A stretch of 64,000 nt of DNA. Source: Bacillota bacterium (GTDB lineage Bacteria > Bacillota > Clostridia > Peptostreptococcales > Anaerovoracaceae). The stretch is taken from positions 47,090 through 111,089 of the forward strand of contig JAAVYD010000034.1 of NCBI GenBank assembly GCA_022790955.1, in the 5' to 3' direction. Each line of letters starts with the position of its first letter. Position 1 is the stretch's first letter. Below are positions 44,447-53,900 of this stretch, piece by piece. A model generated the notes under the pieces. The model was not told where the DNA came from and ran no database searches. It saw nothing but the letters and a program-made list of their open reading frames with translations. Made by a program: the position numbers and the translations under genes.

Positions 44447-45400
44447 TTATGCCGCTATCTGCACCCCGCTGTCGCCTTTATTATATTTATAAACGCTGTA
44501 ACTTAAAATTTCCGGTTTACGTACTATTTTATTAACATTCCTTACAATCCTTTTATATTCCTCATAATCCTCCTCACCCGTATCCTTAACAAGAATTACT
44601 TCATTAACAGAAGAAGGCAAAATAATCAAATTGCCTCCGATCATGTCTGAAAAACCGGACAATACCTCAGGCAAAAGCATTACAGCCGAACCGTTCTTCA
44701 TAGTTCTGTCAAAAACAGGATACATATTAATATCATGATCTGCACAGTTTGAATTAAAAATACCCGTATTTTCAGTAAATTTTTCCTGAAAATTCAACTC
44801 GTCGCGTTCTGCAAATACCATAAAATCAATTACTTCACCCATGTCCCGTATCATAAAATTATATTGATCTCTTAAATTTTGCAGACCTATTTCAAATAAC
44901 TCATCCTCATCTACCTCCCATCGTGTTATAATATCATTAGTAACACGAATAACATCCTCCATATTCGTTCCCGCCTGTAAACTTATAAAAAACGTAGCTT
45001 CCATATCCAGGAATGGAACAGACGGCAAATCACAAAGTTCTTCTCGATTCAGCTCTCTGTTCATAAGAGCTATAAATATTTTATCGCTCACTCTGCTCAA
45101 ATCCAAAATATCATCAAAAATACCGCCGGCAACCATATCTAAACAGTCGCTTCCAGAAGCAGAACATACAAAATCCGCCAGGCAATCTGCGATCTTCTGA
45201 ATAGAACAACCGCTTCGAAGATAAAATTCATATATAAATCTCATATCCACAACAGATGTATATATTTTTCCTGACTTCACTATATTAACGCTGATATTTT
45301 CGGCATCATCAGAGTTGAATCCAAATACCGTCCTGCTTCCTGAGCCTGCCGATCTTTCAGTTTCCGCTTTTACTAATTCCTTAAATAATTTATAATCCAT
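44447..45400 (-). CDS. DUF5688 family protein
   Basis: 317-residue soluble protein of the DUF5688 type, common in Lachnospiraceae and relatives. Typical elements: an N-terminal helix, KIFIALMNRELNREELCDLPSVPFLDMEATFFISL in the middle, and GSAVMLLPEVLSGFSDMIGGNLIILPSSVNEVILV toward the end. Function of the family is unknown. No signal peptide or membrane helix. It is divergent from the gene at 45663; the shared 262-base region is very AT-rich and holds a plus-strand promoter-like TTGTCA-16-TATAAT near 45474-45501. Confidence 0.8.
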   Translation of the reverse strand: MDYKLFKELVKAETERSAGSGSRTVFGFNSDDAENISVNIVKSGKIYTSVVDMRFIYEFYLRSGCSIQKIADCLADFVCSASGSDCLDMVAGGIFDDILDLSRVSDKIFIALMNRELNREELCDLPSVPFLDMEATFFISLQAGTNMEDVIRVTNDIITRWEVDEDELFEIGLQNLRDQYNFMIRDMGEVIDFMVFAERDELNFQEKFTENTGIFNSNCADHDINMYPVFDRTMKNGSAVMLLPEVLSGFSDMIGGNLIILPSSVNEVILVKDTGEEDYEEYKRIVRNVNKIVRKPEILSYSVYKYNKGDSGVQIAA

Positions 45401-45662
45401 ACTTCCTCCATATCCGTAAATCGGAAAATAACTTTATTCACGTATTTATTATGGATTATAAAACAAGTTTTGTCAATATATGGAATGTAATTATAATTTT
45501 ATATATTTTTCTTCAATAACACTATTGTAACTATGGTTGTAGATAATTATAATAATTTATAACAAATATTATTGTTCTACTATATTTAGTGATGTGTAAC
45601 ATGGTCTATTATAACTATAAAGGCGATATTATTATCGCAATAATTATTTATGAGGAAACAAT

Positions 45663-46121
45663 ATGAACATAGAAAGAAAATATTATGCTCAAGCGCAAGA
45701 AACTATAAAAAATATAGAAGAATCTACAAAAAAACATAATGCTTCGCTTACAGAAAAAGAACGTATAGAAGAAAGTAGAAAAATTCAACTCGAATTAGAA
45801 AAGTTTATCAACAGATACAATGAAAAAATGAAAAACGCGCCCGAACCTGTTCTCGACAGAGAAAAGATCATCTATTTTCATGAAATCTCCCGCCAGGCGC
45901 TGAGAATGGCAAAGCAGATTCAGGCAGATATTAAAATATCTACGGAGGATCGAATAAGAGGTGAAATAACTTTAAAAACAGATTTCATTCTTCTGGATTC
46001 GGACTATCCGGCTTATCCGCGGATTATTCTGTGTAATCTCTTAATGTCCGCCGACCAAATACATGTGAGCGCTTCTGATAATCTCACCGAATTTAATTTC
46101 TACTTTGATCTGTGCATATAA
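45663..46121 (+). CDS. hypothetical 152-residue protein with helical N-terminus
   Basis: I do not recognise this protein. The first 85 residues are strongly charged and helical (NIEESTKKHNASLTEKERIEESRKIQLELEKF), suggesting a coiled coil; the last 55 look like a small beta-rich domain (RGEITLKTDFILLDSDYPAYPRIILCNLLMSA). Good ribosome site (GAGGAAA, 5-7 bases before ATG). Followed by a strong hairpin terminator, so it is a single-gene unit. No membrane segment. Confidence 0.65.
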   Translation: MNIERKYYAQAQETIKNIEESTKKHNASLTEKERIEESRKIQLELEKFINRYNEKMKNAPEPVLDREKIIYFHEISRQALRMAKQIQADIKISTEDRIRGEITLKTDFILLDSDYPAYPRIILCNLLMSADQIHVSASDNLTEFNFYFDLCI

Positions 46122-46135
46122 ACGCACATATATTA

Positions 46136-46190
46136 AATTCCTCCAAAGCAGATCTATGTCATTTATCATATCTTCTGCTTTAGAGGAATT
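46136..46190. terminator. bidirectional hairpin between convergent genes
   Basis: Near-perfect 17-bp stem AATTCCTCCAAAGCAGA / TCTGCTTTAGAGGAATT (one mismatch) around a 21-base loop, 15 bases after the plus-strand gene and 60 after the end of the minus-strand threonine aldolase-like gene. Confidence 0.7.
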
Positions 46191-46252
46191 ATTGTTGTTA
46201 CTTATTATACAGCATACAATATACATTTTATACCGTTTTTTTGGCAGCAGCT

Positions 46253-47308
46253 TTAGAATATAATTTTTATATCCGCAATAAGTTTGTCTACATTTTCCGC
46301 TTTAGACGCCCAGCTTGTACAAAATCTGCATAAATAACTGTTTTCTTTAACAGATTCCCATACCTCAAATCCGTATTTTTCGCTTAATTTATTTATCTGT
46401 TTTTCATTAAGAATAACAAACTGCTGATTCGTAACGGATTTTCCTGACATCTCCGCGCCTGCAGATTTAAAAGCCTCCCTTATACGCATCGCCTGATCTA
46501 TCCCGTGCTTTGCCGCATTAAAATAACGAATATTGCCGTTGTCTTCATCCTTTTCAAACAGAACTTCAAATTGAATACCAAGTATTCTTCCCTTTGCCAG
46601 CATAGCGCCGTGCTGCTTCATTATATATCTGAAATCTTTTTTCAAATTATTATTAGTAATGACAACGGCTTCTCCGAACAAAGCTCCCACTTTCGTGCCT
46701 CCGATATAGAACACATCGGAAAGCTCCGCTATATCATGCAGCGTTACATCGCAGCTCTCAGCCATAAGACCGTATCCAAGACGAGCGCCGTCTATAAACA
46801 AAGGAACTCCGTGCCTGCCGCATACCTGTTTTATTGCCGCAAGCTCCGCTTTACTGTAAATAGTCCCGGTTTCCGTTGGAAAAGAAATATACACCATGCC
46901 CGGCTGCACCATATGCTCCGCTGTTGGATCTGCAAAATGCCCTGAAATCATATCATCTGCCTGAGCTGCTGTGATTTTGCCATCCTCACCGCAAACGGCT
47001 AACACTTTATGACCGCAAGCCTCAATAGCTCCGGTTTCATGAACGTTAATATGACCGCTGCTGCAGGCGATCACGCCCTGGTGAGGTCTTAATATGCTGT
47101 TTATAACGGTGCTGTTGGTCTGCGTACCGCCCACGAGAAAATGAACGTCTGCATCCGAAACTCCGCAGGCGCTTTTTATAAGCTGCGCAGCGCGGGCGCA
47201 ATGCTCGTCTTCTCCATATCCCAACGTCTGCTCAAAATTAGTATCATGTAAACGCTGCAAAATTTCAGGCAGCGCCCCTTCAGTATAATCACATTCAAAA
47301 TAAACCAT
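46253..47308 (-). CDS. low-specificity L-threonine aldolase / beta-eliminating lyase family
   Basis: PLP-dependent fold-type I enzyme, 351 residues. Family motifs: FECDYTEGALPEILQRL (N-terminus), VGGTQTNSTVI near 59-69, CSSGHINVHETGAIEACG near 82-99, PLFIDGARLGYGL near 169-181 and the Schiff-base site YIGGTKVGALFG with Lys206. Likely cleaves L-threonine or L-allo-threonine to glycine and acetaldehyde. Monocistronic, convergent with the gene at 45663. Substrate specificity within this family (threonine versus phenylserine or related beta-hydroxy amino acids) cannot be told. Confidence 0.88.
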   Translation of the reverse strand: MVYFECDYTEGALPEILQRLHDTNFEQTLGYGEDEHCARAAQLIKSACGVSDADVHFLVGGTQTNSTVINSILRPHQGVIACSSGHINVHETGAIEACGHKVLAVCGEDGKITAAQADDMISGHFADPTAEHMVQPGMVYISFPTETGTIYSKAELAAIKQVCGRHGVPLFIDGARLGYGLMAESCDVTLHDIAELSDVFYIGGTKVGALFGEAVVITNNNLKKDFRYIMKQHGAMLAKGRILGIQFEVLFEKDEDNGNIRYFNAAKHGIDQAMRIREAFKSAGAEMSGKSVTNQQFVILNEKQINKLSEKYGFEVWESVKENSYLCRFCTSWASKAENVDKLIADIKIIF

Positions 47309-47534
47309 TTCTTCACCATATAATCCAACTTTGCTTAAAATATTGAATTACTCCCTTTCTGCTAAAACCATCATAACAGGCGGTAAGTTCAATTTCCGTT
47401 TTTCGGCGATTGAGTTACAATCTACCAACCCGACGGATAAATCCTAACGCATACCGCAGGCGTTCGTGTTCATTTCAACAGAACCGACAATAATTTTCTC
47501 TTTTAAATATTTATGTTGATTAAAAACCATCTCA

Positions 47535-48515
47535 CTAAACATGCTGTACAGCTTCGGACATTTCAGCGATAACCTCCGCTAAATCCTCGTAAACATGAGC
47601 TCTGCCCTTTTCATTTAATATTTCGTGATACATGCCGTTATACAGCTTTGATGAAACATTCCTGTACCCGACCTGCCGCATAAATCCTACCGCTTCTCTG
47701 AAGCGCTTTTCATTAATAAGACATACATCTTCCTTACCCGATGCAAAATGAACAGGCAGATCGGGATTTTTTACCTGCCAGCCGCTTTTATCATACACGT
47801 CTATCAACAGCTTCATTAAATTTTCATATCCGTTTATGGTAAATGCAAATCCACACAACTCGTCCTTTTCAAATTCCTTCACGATATTTTCATCGCTGCA
47901 TATCCAGGCGTATTTTGATGAGGCTTTCGGATCTTTCGGCTTAGGTCCCGCAATTTTTTCTATAAACGGACTTACACGCCTTTCTCCTGTGATTCCTCCT
48001 ATAATTTTTGTCAAAAATAATCCTAATCTCTGCCCTGTATGTTTTGACGGAGAACCGACGACTATAAGCCCTGCAAGCTCGTCGTCATGCCGTTTTGCAT
48101 AAGCCCTTACAATAAGAGAACCCATACTGTGACCTAAAAGATAACGGGGAATATCAGGATAAATTTTTCTCACATGCTGCGCAACATCTGAAACATCCTG
48201 AAGCAAACATTTAAAACCATCACCATAAAAATAACCCAGATCAGATTTGTCACGAACGCTTTTACCATGCCCTCTGTTATCATGAATCACGCAGACATAT
48301 CCCCTGACAGCAAGAAATTCCATAAAATCTGTATAACGCTCTTTATGCTCCGCCATACCGTGAACAATCTGAACTATCCCTCTTAATTTACCTGCGGTTT
48401 CCTCCGATTTATCAGCCGAAATTCCGGCTGCCCGTTCTTTTCCCGCTGACAATATCAGCGCACTTATAGGAAACCCATCTATAGACGACTCAATCGTAAT
48501 ATTTTCATGCTCCAT
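47535..48515 (-). CDS. alpha/beta hydrolase, monoacylglycerol lipase / lysophospholipase type
   Basis: 326 residues from the ATG at 48515, which has GGGAGG 6 bases upstream; a longer frame to 48545 lacks a site. Serine hydrolase with the Hydrolase_4 layout: GIVQIVHGMAEHKERY (oxyanion loop HGMAEH near 52-57), HDNRGHGKS (78-86), nucleophile elbow LLGHSMGS with Ser130, and late Asp/His candidates in HFASGKEDVCL and GMYHEIL(NE). These features match the PldB/MGL-like group acting on lysophospholipids or monoglycerides. Probably cytoplasmic (no signal peptide). Confidence 0.88.
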   Translation of the reverse strand: MEHENITIESSIDGFPISALILSAGKERAAGISADKSEETAGKLRGIVQIVHGMAEHKERYTDFMEFLAVRGYVCVIHDNRGHGKSVRDKSDLGYFYGDGFKCLLQDVSDVAQHVRKIYPDIPRYLLGHSMGSLIVRAYAKRHDDELAGLIVVGSPSKHTGQRLGLFLTKIIGGITGERRVSPFIEKIAGPKPKDPKASSKYAWICSDENIVKEFEKDELCGFAFTINGYENLMKLLIDVYDKSGWQVKNPDLPVHFASGKEDVCLINEKRFREAVGFMRQVGYRNVSSKLYNGMYHEILNEKGRAHVYEDLAEVIAEMSEAVQHV

Positions 48516-48610
48516 AATTTCCTCCCTTTGAAAAAACGTATCCAAAACCGCCTTCAGATACGCTTATTTCCGTATATTATATCACGCAGCCGACGGTTAA
48601 AACAATCTGT

Positions 48611-48641
48611 AAAGAAAAAACCGGAAGGTTTTCCTCCGGTT
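48611..48641 (-). terminator. terminator after the molbindin gene
   Basis: AACCGGA (48619-48625) pairs with TCCGGTT (48635-48641); on the minus strand the hairpin is followed by TTTTTTC. About 125 bases after the molbindin stop. Confidence 0.75.
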
Positions 48642-48764
48642 AAAATTAATTTATTCAGTTAAAGTCAATATTATAAACTGAAAATATATTATTTTTACTC
48701 TTAGTTTATTTTTCTCCTATTTAGCGATTTATTTACGAAAAATACCGAAATTTTAATATTCTGA

Positions 48765-49178
48765 TCAGCATCCGAACATTACAGAAGTAGCTTTAATAAC
48801 AGCGACTGCATCGGATCCTTCCTTTAATCCGAGTTCTTTTACTGCTGTCAGTGAAACAGTTGATGAAAGTTTATTTCCGCCTAAAACATCCATAATTACA
48901 ATAGCATTAACAGCGCCTTCCGTTACGCTTACAATCTTTCCTGGCAGCTTATTTCTTGCGCTGATATTAATCTCACCCATGCCTATCATAACTTCCGTAG
49001 CCTTTATAATGGCTGTCGCCTCTGAGCCTTCCTTTAAACCGAGTTCTTTTATAGCTTCCATAGAAATAGTACCTGTTACAGGCGTTCCGTTCACGTCAAG
49101 CGTAACGATTCCATTCACCGCTCCTTCTGTAACCTTGCTTATTTTACCTGAAAACTGATTTCTTGCGCTTATTCTCAT
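48765..49178 (-). CDS. molbindin: tandem Mop-domain molybdate-binding protein
   Basis: 137 residues made of two Mop/TOBE repeats (1-68 and 70-137), each starting ISARNQ/KL.GKI..VTEGAVN.IV and ending KELGLKEGS(E/D)A.AVIKAT.VM. Such di-Mop proteins assemble into oligomers that store molybdate or tungstate, or sense it. A poly-T-adjacent AAAGGAGG site precedes the ATG and a TATAAT lies near 49211. It stands alone, without visible modABC or molybdopterin genes in the window. Confidence 0.93.
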   Translation of the reverse strand: MRISARNQFSGKISKVTEGAVNGIVTLDVNGTPVTGTISMEAIKELGLKEGSEATAIIKATEVMIGMGEINISARNKLPGKIVSVTEGAVNAIVIMDVLGGNKLSSTVSLTAVKELGLKEGSDAVAVIKATSVMFGC

Positions 49179-49620
49179 AATTTTTCCTCCTTTGGCTGTA
49201 ATCCATACAATTATATTGCCGCAATTTATTGATATATAGATACAGATATCTTTTTCTATATATAATTTATTATAACTAAACCAAACTATTTTTGTAATAT
49301 ATTATTATAATTAAGTATAAACCATTAATAATAATATATATTGATTTAGATAAAACAAATTAATATTTATTTAATCATAATATGTTATTTACATATTATC
49401 TGTAAATTTTTCTATTATAAAACCCGCCTGCAGATTCCGCAAGCGGGTTTTCGTTAATAATATCGATATGCAAATTATCGCTGAATATGACTAAAATATA
49501 TTTTAATATATCATATGTATGCTTGCATATATTATTAATATTAAATATTTTATTATTTACTGCCGAATCTCTCTTAAAATATTATTTCGGCTTTTAACGA
49601 AATCAATACTCGATATTTTA
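49179..49620. other. AT-rich intergenic region
   Basis: 442 bases of AT-rich DNA without a coding frame. It holds the upstream region of the molbindin gene (TATAAT on the minus strand near 49208-49213), the terminator at 49419-49451 and otherwise nothing that I can interpret. Confidence 0.5.
49419..49451. terminator. terminator of the M60 peptidase / S-layer protein operon
   Basis: AAAACCCGC (49419-49427) pairs with GCGGGTTTT (49443-49451), with an inner TGC/GCA pairing; T4 on both sides, so it can work in both directions. It lies about 170 bases after the SLH protein stop. Confidence 0.7.
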
Positions 49621-50970
49621 TTATTTCGCTATATTCTCACAAAATCTCATTAATATCGCTGCGATCTGAGCTCTGGTGCCGTTTCCTAACGGAGCTACTC
49701 TGCCGTCGCCCATACCTGTTATAAGACCGCTGCCTACAGCCCAGCGCATCGGTTCTGCAGCATAATCCGATATGGAAACCTGATCGGAAAATGCCGAAAG
49801 ATCGCCGGAAGCAGAAGTATTATAACTCTTATAACGAGCGTAACGGTACAAAATAGCAGACATTTGCTCTCTTGTAATACTGTCGTTCGGACCGAACCTG
49901 CCGCTGCCGTATCCGGTAACTATGCCGTTGGCAGAAGCCCAGGCAACCGCATCCGTATAATACTGCCCCGCCGCAACATCAGGGAAAGCCGCTGCTGCAG
50001 ACGCAGGCGTGCCTTCCAGGCGGTGAAGTATCGTAACGATCATGCCTCTTGTAGTGGTCGAATTAGGGCTGAAAGCAGAAGCCGACGTTCCGTTCATCAT
50101 GCCTTTATCGTAAACATAACGCACAGCTTCGTAATACCAATCGCTTGGATTTACATCCGTAAATGACATCGGAGTCGGTTCTGTTACAGGCGGTTTAGGA
50201 ACGATTCCCGATTCCTTGAACACAGCCGTAACATCAACATTGGAACTCGGCATCTTAAACGTATATTTATTATCGTCTTTCTTTGTCAGGGATAATTTGC
50301 TGCCCGACTTGGATTTTGCTTCTATTGTATTAAGCTCGTAACCGCTGTTCGGCTTTACGGTAAGCGTAATAACCGTACCGCTTTTAGCTTTGCTTGGTTC
50401 TGCTGAAACAGAACCGTTCGCAGAAGTATTAATATTAATACTGTAAGACGTGCTGCTGGAAGTGCCGCCTCCGCCGCCTCCGTTATTTCCGCCGGAAGTT
50501 CCGGTAGTATCAGGCTCAGCTGTTTTTCCGTCTTGATTTAAAGCCGATATATTAACTCTTTCAGGTGTTTTAAATTCTGCACCCAGATTCAAAACTCCCA
50601 TCGTAACTTCACTATTTTTATGTGAAGTATTCAGCGGTCCGGCACTAAGGGCAGAAGCTAAATAAAGGGTTATTTTTGTTTTTCCGTCTATATCTTCTGT
50701 TCGGATAGCTGAAGCCAATTTATCATTTTGATTATTAGAATTATTATCAAATACGAACGACGCGTTATTATAAACCTCTGCAAAGAAAAGTTCAACCTGC
50801 AAAGAATATACGCTGCGATTTTTAAGATTATTTATGATAATAGTATTCGCATTTTTATCGCCTGTTTCTTTATAAACTATATCCGGCTCTGCCGCCGCTG
50901 CCGAAATCGGCAGCGCGCACACCATTATAATCGCTGTTAAAAGCGAGATTAAAGATTTTTTTATTCTCAT
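49621..50970 (-). CDS. S-layer homology (SLH) domain surface protein
   Basis: 449 residues. Signal peptide 1-27 (SLLTAIIMVCALPISAAAA). An N-terminal beta-rich module (about 28-150) follows, which may be a degenerate cohesin-like or carbohydrate-binding sandwich. A Gly/Ser linker (about 157-172, GGNNGGGGGGTSSS) leads to a small repeat domain ending DVTAVFKE (about 173-250). Three C-terminal SLH motifs (about 268-325, 330-385, 395-449: FTDVNPSDWYYEAVRYVYDKGMM, FPDVAAGQYYTDAVAWASANGIV, FSDQVSISDYAAEPMRWAVGSGLI) bind secondary cell-wall polymer. Its ATG overlaps the stop of the upstream M60 gene (4 bases), so the two are co-translated. Confidence 0.88.
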   Translation of the reverse strand: MRIKKSLISLLTAIIMVCALPISAAAAEPDIVYKETGDKNANTIIINNLKNRSVYSLQVELFFAEVYNNASFVFDNNSNNQNDKLASAIRTEDIDGKTKITLYLASALSAGPLNTSHKNSEVTMGVLNLGAEFKTPERVNISALNQDGKTAEPDTTGTSGGNNGGGGGGTSSSTSYSININTSANGSVSAEPSKAKSGTVITLTVKPNSGYELNTIEAKSKSGSKLSLTKKDDNKYTFKMPSSNVDVTAVFKESGIVPKPPVTEPTPMSFTDVNPSDWYYEAVRYVYDKGMMNGTSASAFSPNSTTTRGMIVTILHRLEGTPASAAAAFPDVAAGQYYTDAVAWASANGIVTGYGSGRFGPNDSITREQMSAILYRYARYKSYNTSASGDLSAFSDQVSISDYAAEPMRWAVGSGLITGMGDGRVAPLGNGTRAQIAAILMRFCENIAK

Positions 50971-53900
50971 GGCTGATTGCCCTCCAGTTTTATTTCAGGC
51001 AAACCATCTCCGGAGGATGCTCCGCCTTCTTCATCAAATTTCAGCGAATTTGATGCGCCCGGTGAATTTATCCATAAAGTTTCCGCGCTGGTTCTCTTAC
51101 TTGCCGCGCTGTTAGGATCATCGGTTATTTCCATTATCGCCTTTATCTGAGCAGGCAGCAGATTAACGCTGTCGCATGAAGATACGCCCTGAAGCTCAGC
51201 TTCGTTTTGTACGTTCGGAACGAATATGAAAATGCCGTCGCTTATATCGCTGACCTCACCGTCGGCTGGAATTTCAGCAAACATAAGAGTATAACCGTCT
51301 ATATCGCGTTCTTCTATTTTAGTTTCAACATCTGCATCTCCGTTTGAGTTAGTTGCAAACTTTCCTCTGATCTTGATAGTGTTGAACACAGGATTTCCGC
51401 GATACGTTCCTGTGATTATCAGCGTGCCTTTCGGTATTGTCTGCGTTTTATTATCTGCATCCGTATAAGAATAATCCGAAGCCAGACGACCTACGCTGCC
51501 TTTCTCAAGGAACGCCACATCGTCGCCCGCGTAGCTTATAAGCTGAACGGTTGCTCCTGCCGGAACTCCCGTAACTTTTACGGTCTTGGCGTCATAAGTC
51601 CAGATTCTTGTATCCGTGCTACTCGTTCCCGGTTTATTAAAGTACGTCACAAAGCTGTTCGATTTATCTGATGCAAGATTATCAGCATCCGTAAATTGAC
51701 TGCTCTTTGCTGTCACAGGCTGAGCGTTAGCTTCTGCAGAAGTGATCTCTACCGTGAAATCTCCTCCGTTATTAAAGTTCTGACCTGTAAACTTGATACC
51801 TGAAATCGCTGTTTCATTATTTAAAGTAAACGTCGCTGTGCCATTTTCAATATTAAACGCATATTGATTTGAATCAATAACTTTATCATATGAAATACGT
51901 AATTCGCCTGATCCTGCATCTGCTATCTTATTTCCGAGGGTATCGTAAGCAACCACTTCGTATTGATATGTACGGTTATTTGCAGAACCTATGGTATCCG
52001 TATATGTTGTTTCCTTTGTAAACGCTATGGATTTTCCGTTTCTGCGTATTTCATATCCCTGAATATCGCCTGTAATGCCTGAGTTATCTATCGTAAGAAC
52101 AATATCCTTATCCCCGCTCTTGTCAGCGGTAACGCTTACGGTTCCGCTTGCCGAACCTGTCTTATTAAGCCTGTTTCTTCTGCTCTGGTCGTTTAAATAC
52201 CAGACAGCGCGAGATTCGGCGGCATAAGTTGCCAGCTTGGTCTTTGTTGCGTCACTTAAAGTCATGCCCCAGCGTTCAAAGAATTCTGTAAGGTTTTTAC
52301 CTGCAACAGCCGATGCCGTAAGGGCTACTTTATCATCATAAGAAGTTGCACCATTAAAATGTGTTCCGGCTTTCCATGCTTTAAAGAACTCATTATAGAA
52401 CTTTAGAGGCTCAGTTCCGTCGTCATAAGCCAGATGAAGCTGCCAGTACATTCCCAGCTGTACGAATACGTCGTTGGACGCACCCGGATAAGCCTGAGCT
52501 ACTTTATTAAATATAGCGTCATACTTATTGCTCTTTTCTAAGCGCGACGGCAGAGTGTTCTGCTTACCGTCGTAAGTCTGGACCATAATGGAATAGATAT
52601 TATTAGTTATCTCGGCTTTTCCGAGTTTATCCATATTATGACCTATTTCATGGGCGATACCCCAGCCGAACAGGTTATTCGCCTGAGCATTATTTCCCAA
52701 AGCAGCGATCGGCTTTCCGCTTACCATTCCCGCACATGAGCCTGTACCTATTCCGATATGATTGCCCGCGGCATACATAAACGCTCCCGCAAACATCTGC
52801 ATGCAGCGTATGTTCTGGCGGCTCTGCATATCGTTATTTGCATAAGTATTATTTATACCCTGGGTTGTCTTGCAGATATGCATGATATCTTCCCATGCGA
52901 GGATAGAATTTTTAAGAGTTTCAGCCGTGCTGTTTTTCACCGAAGCTGCAGGAAGCGAGAGCAGAACTGACGGAGTGGCTATTTCCGTTACATTCAGACA
53001 CTCCGTACTCTGATTAAACGCTTTCAGCTCTGTCAGATAATCGTTTATAGCCTTGTCACGGTCAGCGTCGGACATCATTTTAGTTCCGTTTATTCCGGTC
53101 GCAACATTAAGCACCGGAATATCTACGGCTCTGCGCACATGCAGCCTGATTTTATCTGCGTCCGCGCCGCTGTAAGTTATATAAAGGCTTCCGCCTCTCG
53201 CTGTATTCTGGCTGCCGATCTTAGGAATATCTATGATATTTCTGCCGTTCGTGATAGTTCCCGCCTGAGCCTGCCATGCGGACGCTTCGGCATTAAACTG
53301 CGTAGCCTTAACCGCTATCGAAGCGCCTTCAGGTATACCTTCAGCGTATACTGTAATTCTTGAATTTGCGCTTGCCGCAACTCCGAGAGGCTGCAGGTCG
53401 CTTCCTCCCTGTTTATATTGACTGTCCGCAGAAGCGCTTCTTGACTCTATGCCGTTGATGATAACGCCTTTGCTGCTTCCTGCAAGCAGTTCTTCCGCCA
53501 ACTTCAGCTCGTCTTCAAGAGCGTCTGTATACAGATAATAATTCTTCTCGTCGCTGTTAAGCCTTGCTCTAAGCTCGTCTATTTTTGCCTGATTTACGCC
53601 TGACGCCAGCTTTGTATGCAGCCCGTCTGCAAACAGCGCCGTTATCTCATCCGGCAGACACTTTTTTTTATCGTATTCTAAGAAAATCAGCTCGGACAGA
53701 CTTACTATATTGTAGCCTCTCTGCTCAACCGCTACGCTGATCTTATTAATATTTTCCACAGGACCGAACGGCAGAATAGCAAATCTCGACGTCGCTATTG
53801 ACGAGAAATTCGGGATATTCGGCCAGGTCCAGACATCACTGCCGCTGCTTCCGCCGCCGTTATCTACTCCGCCGCTTTCAGGATTCGGTACTAAAAGATG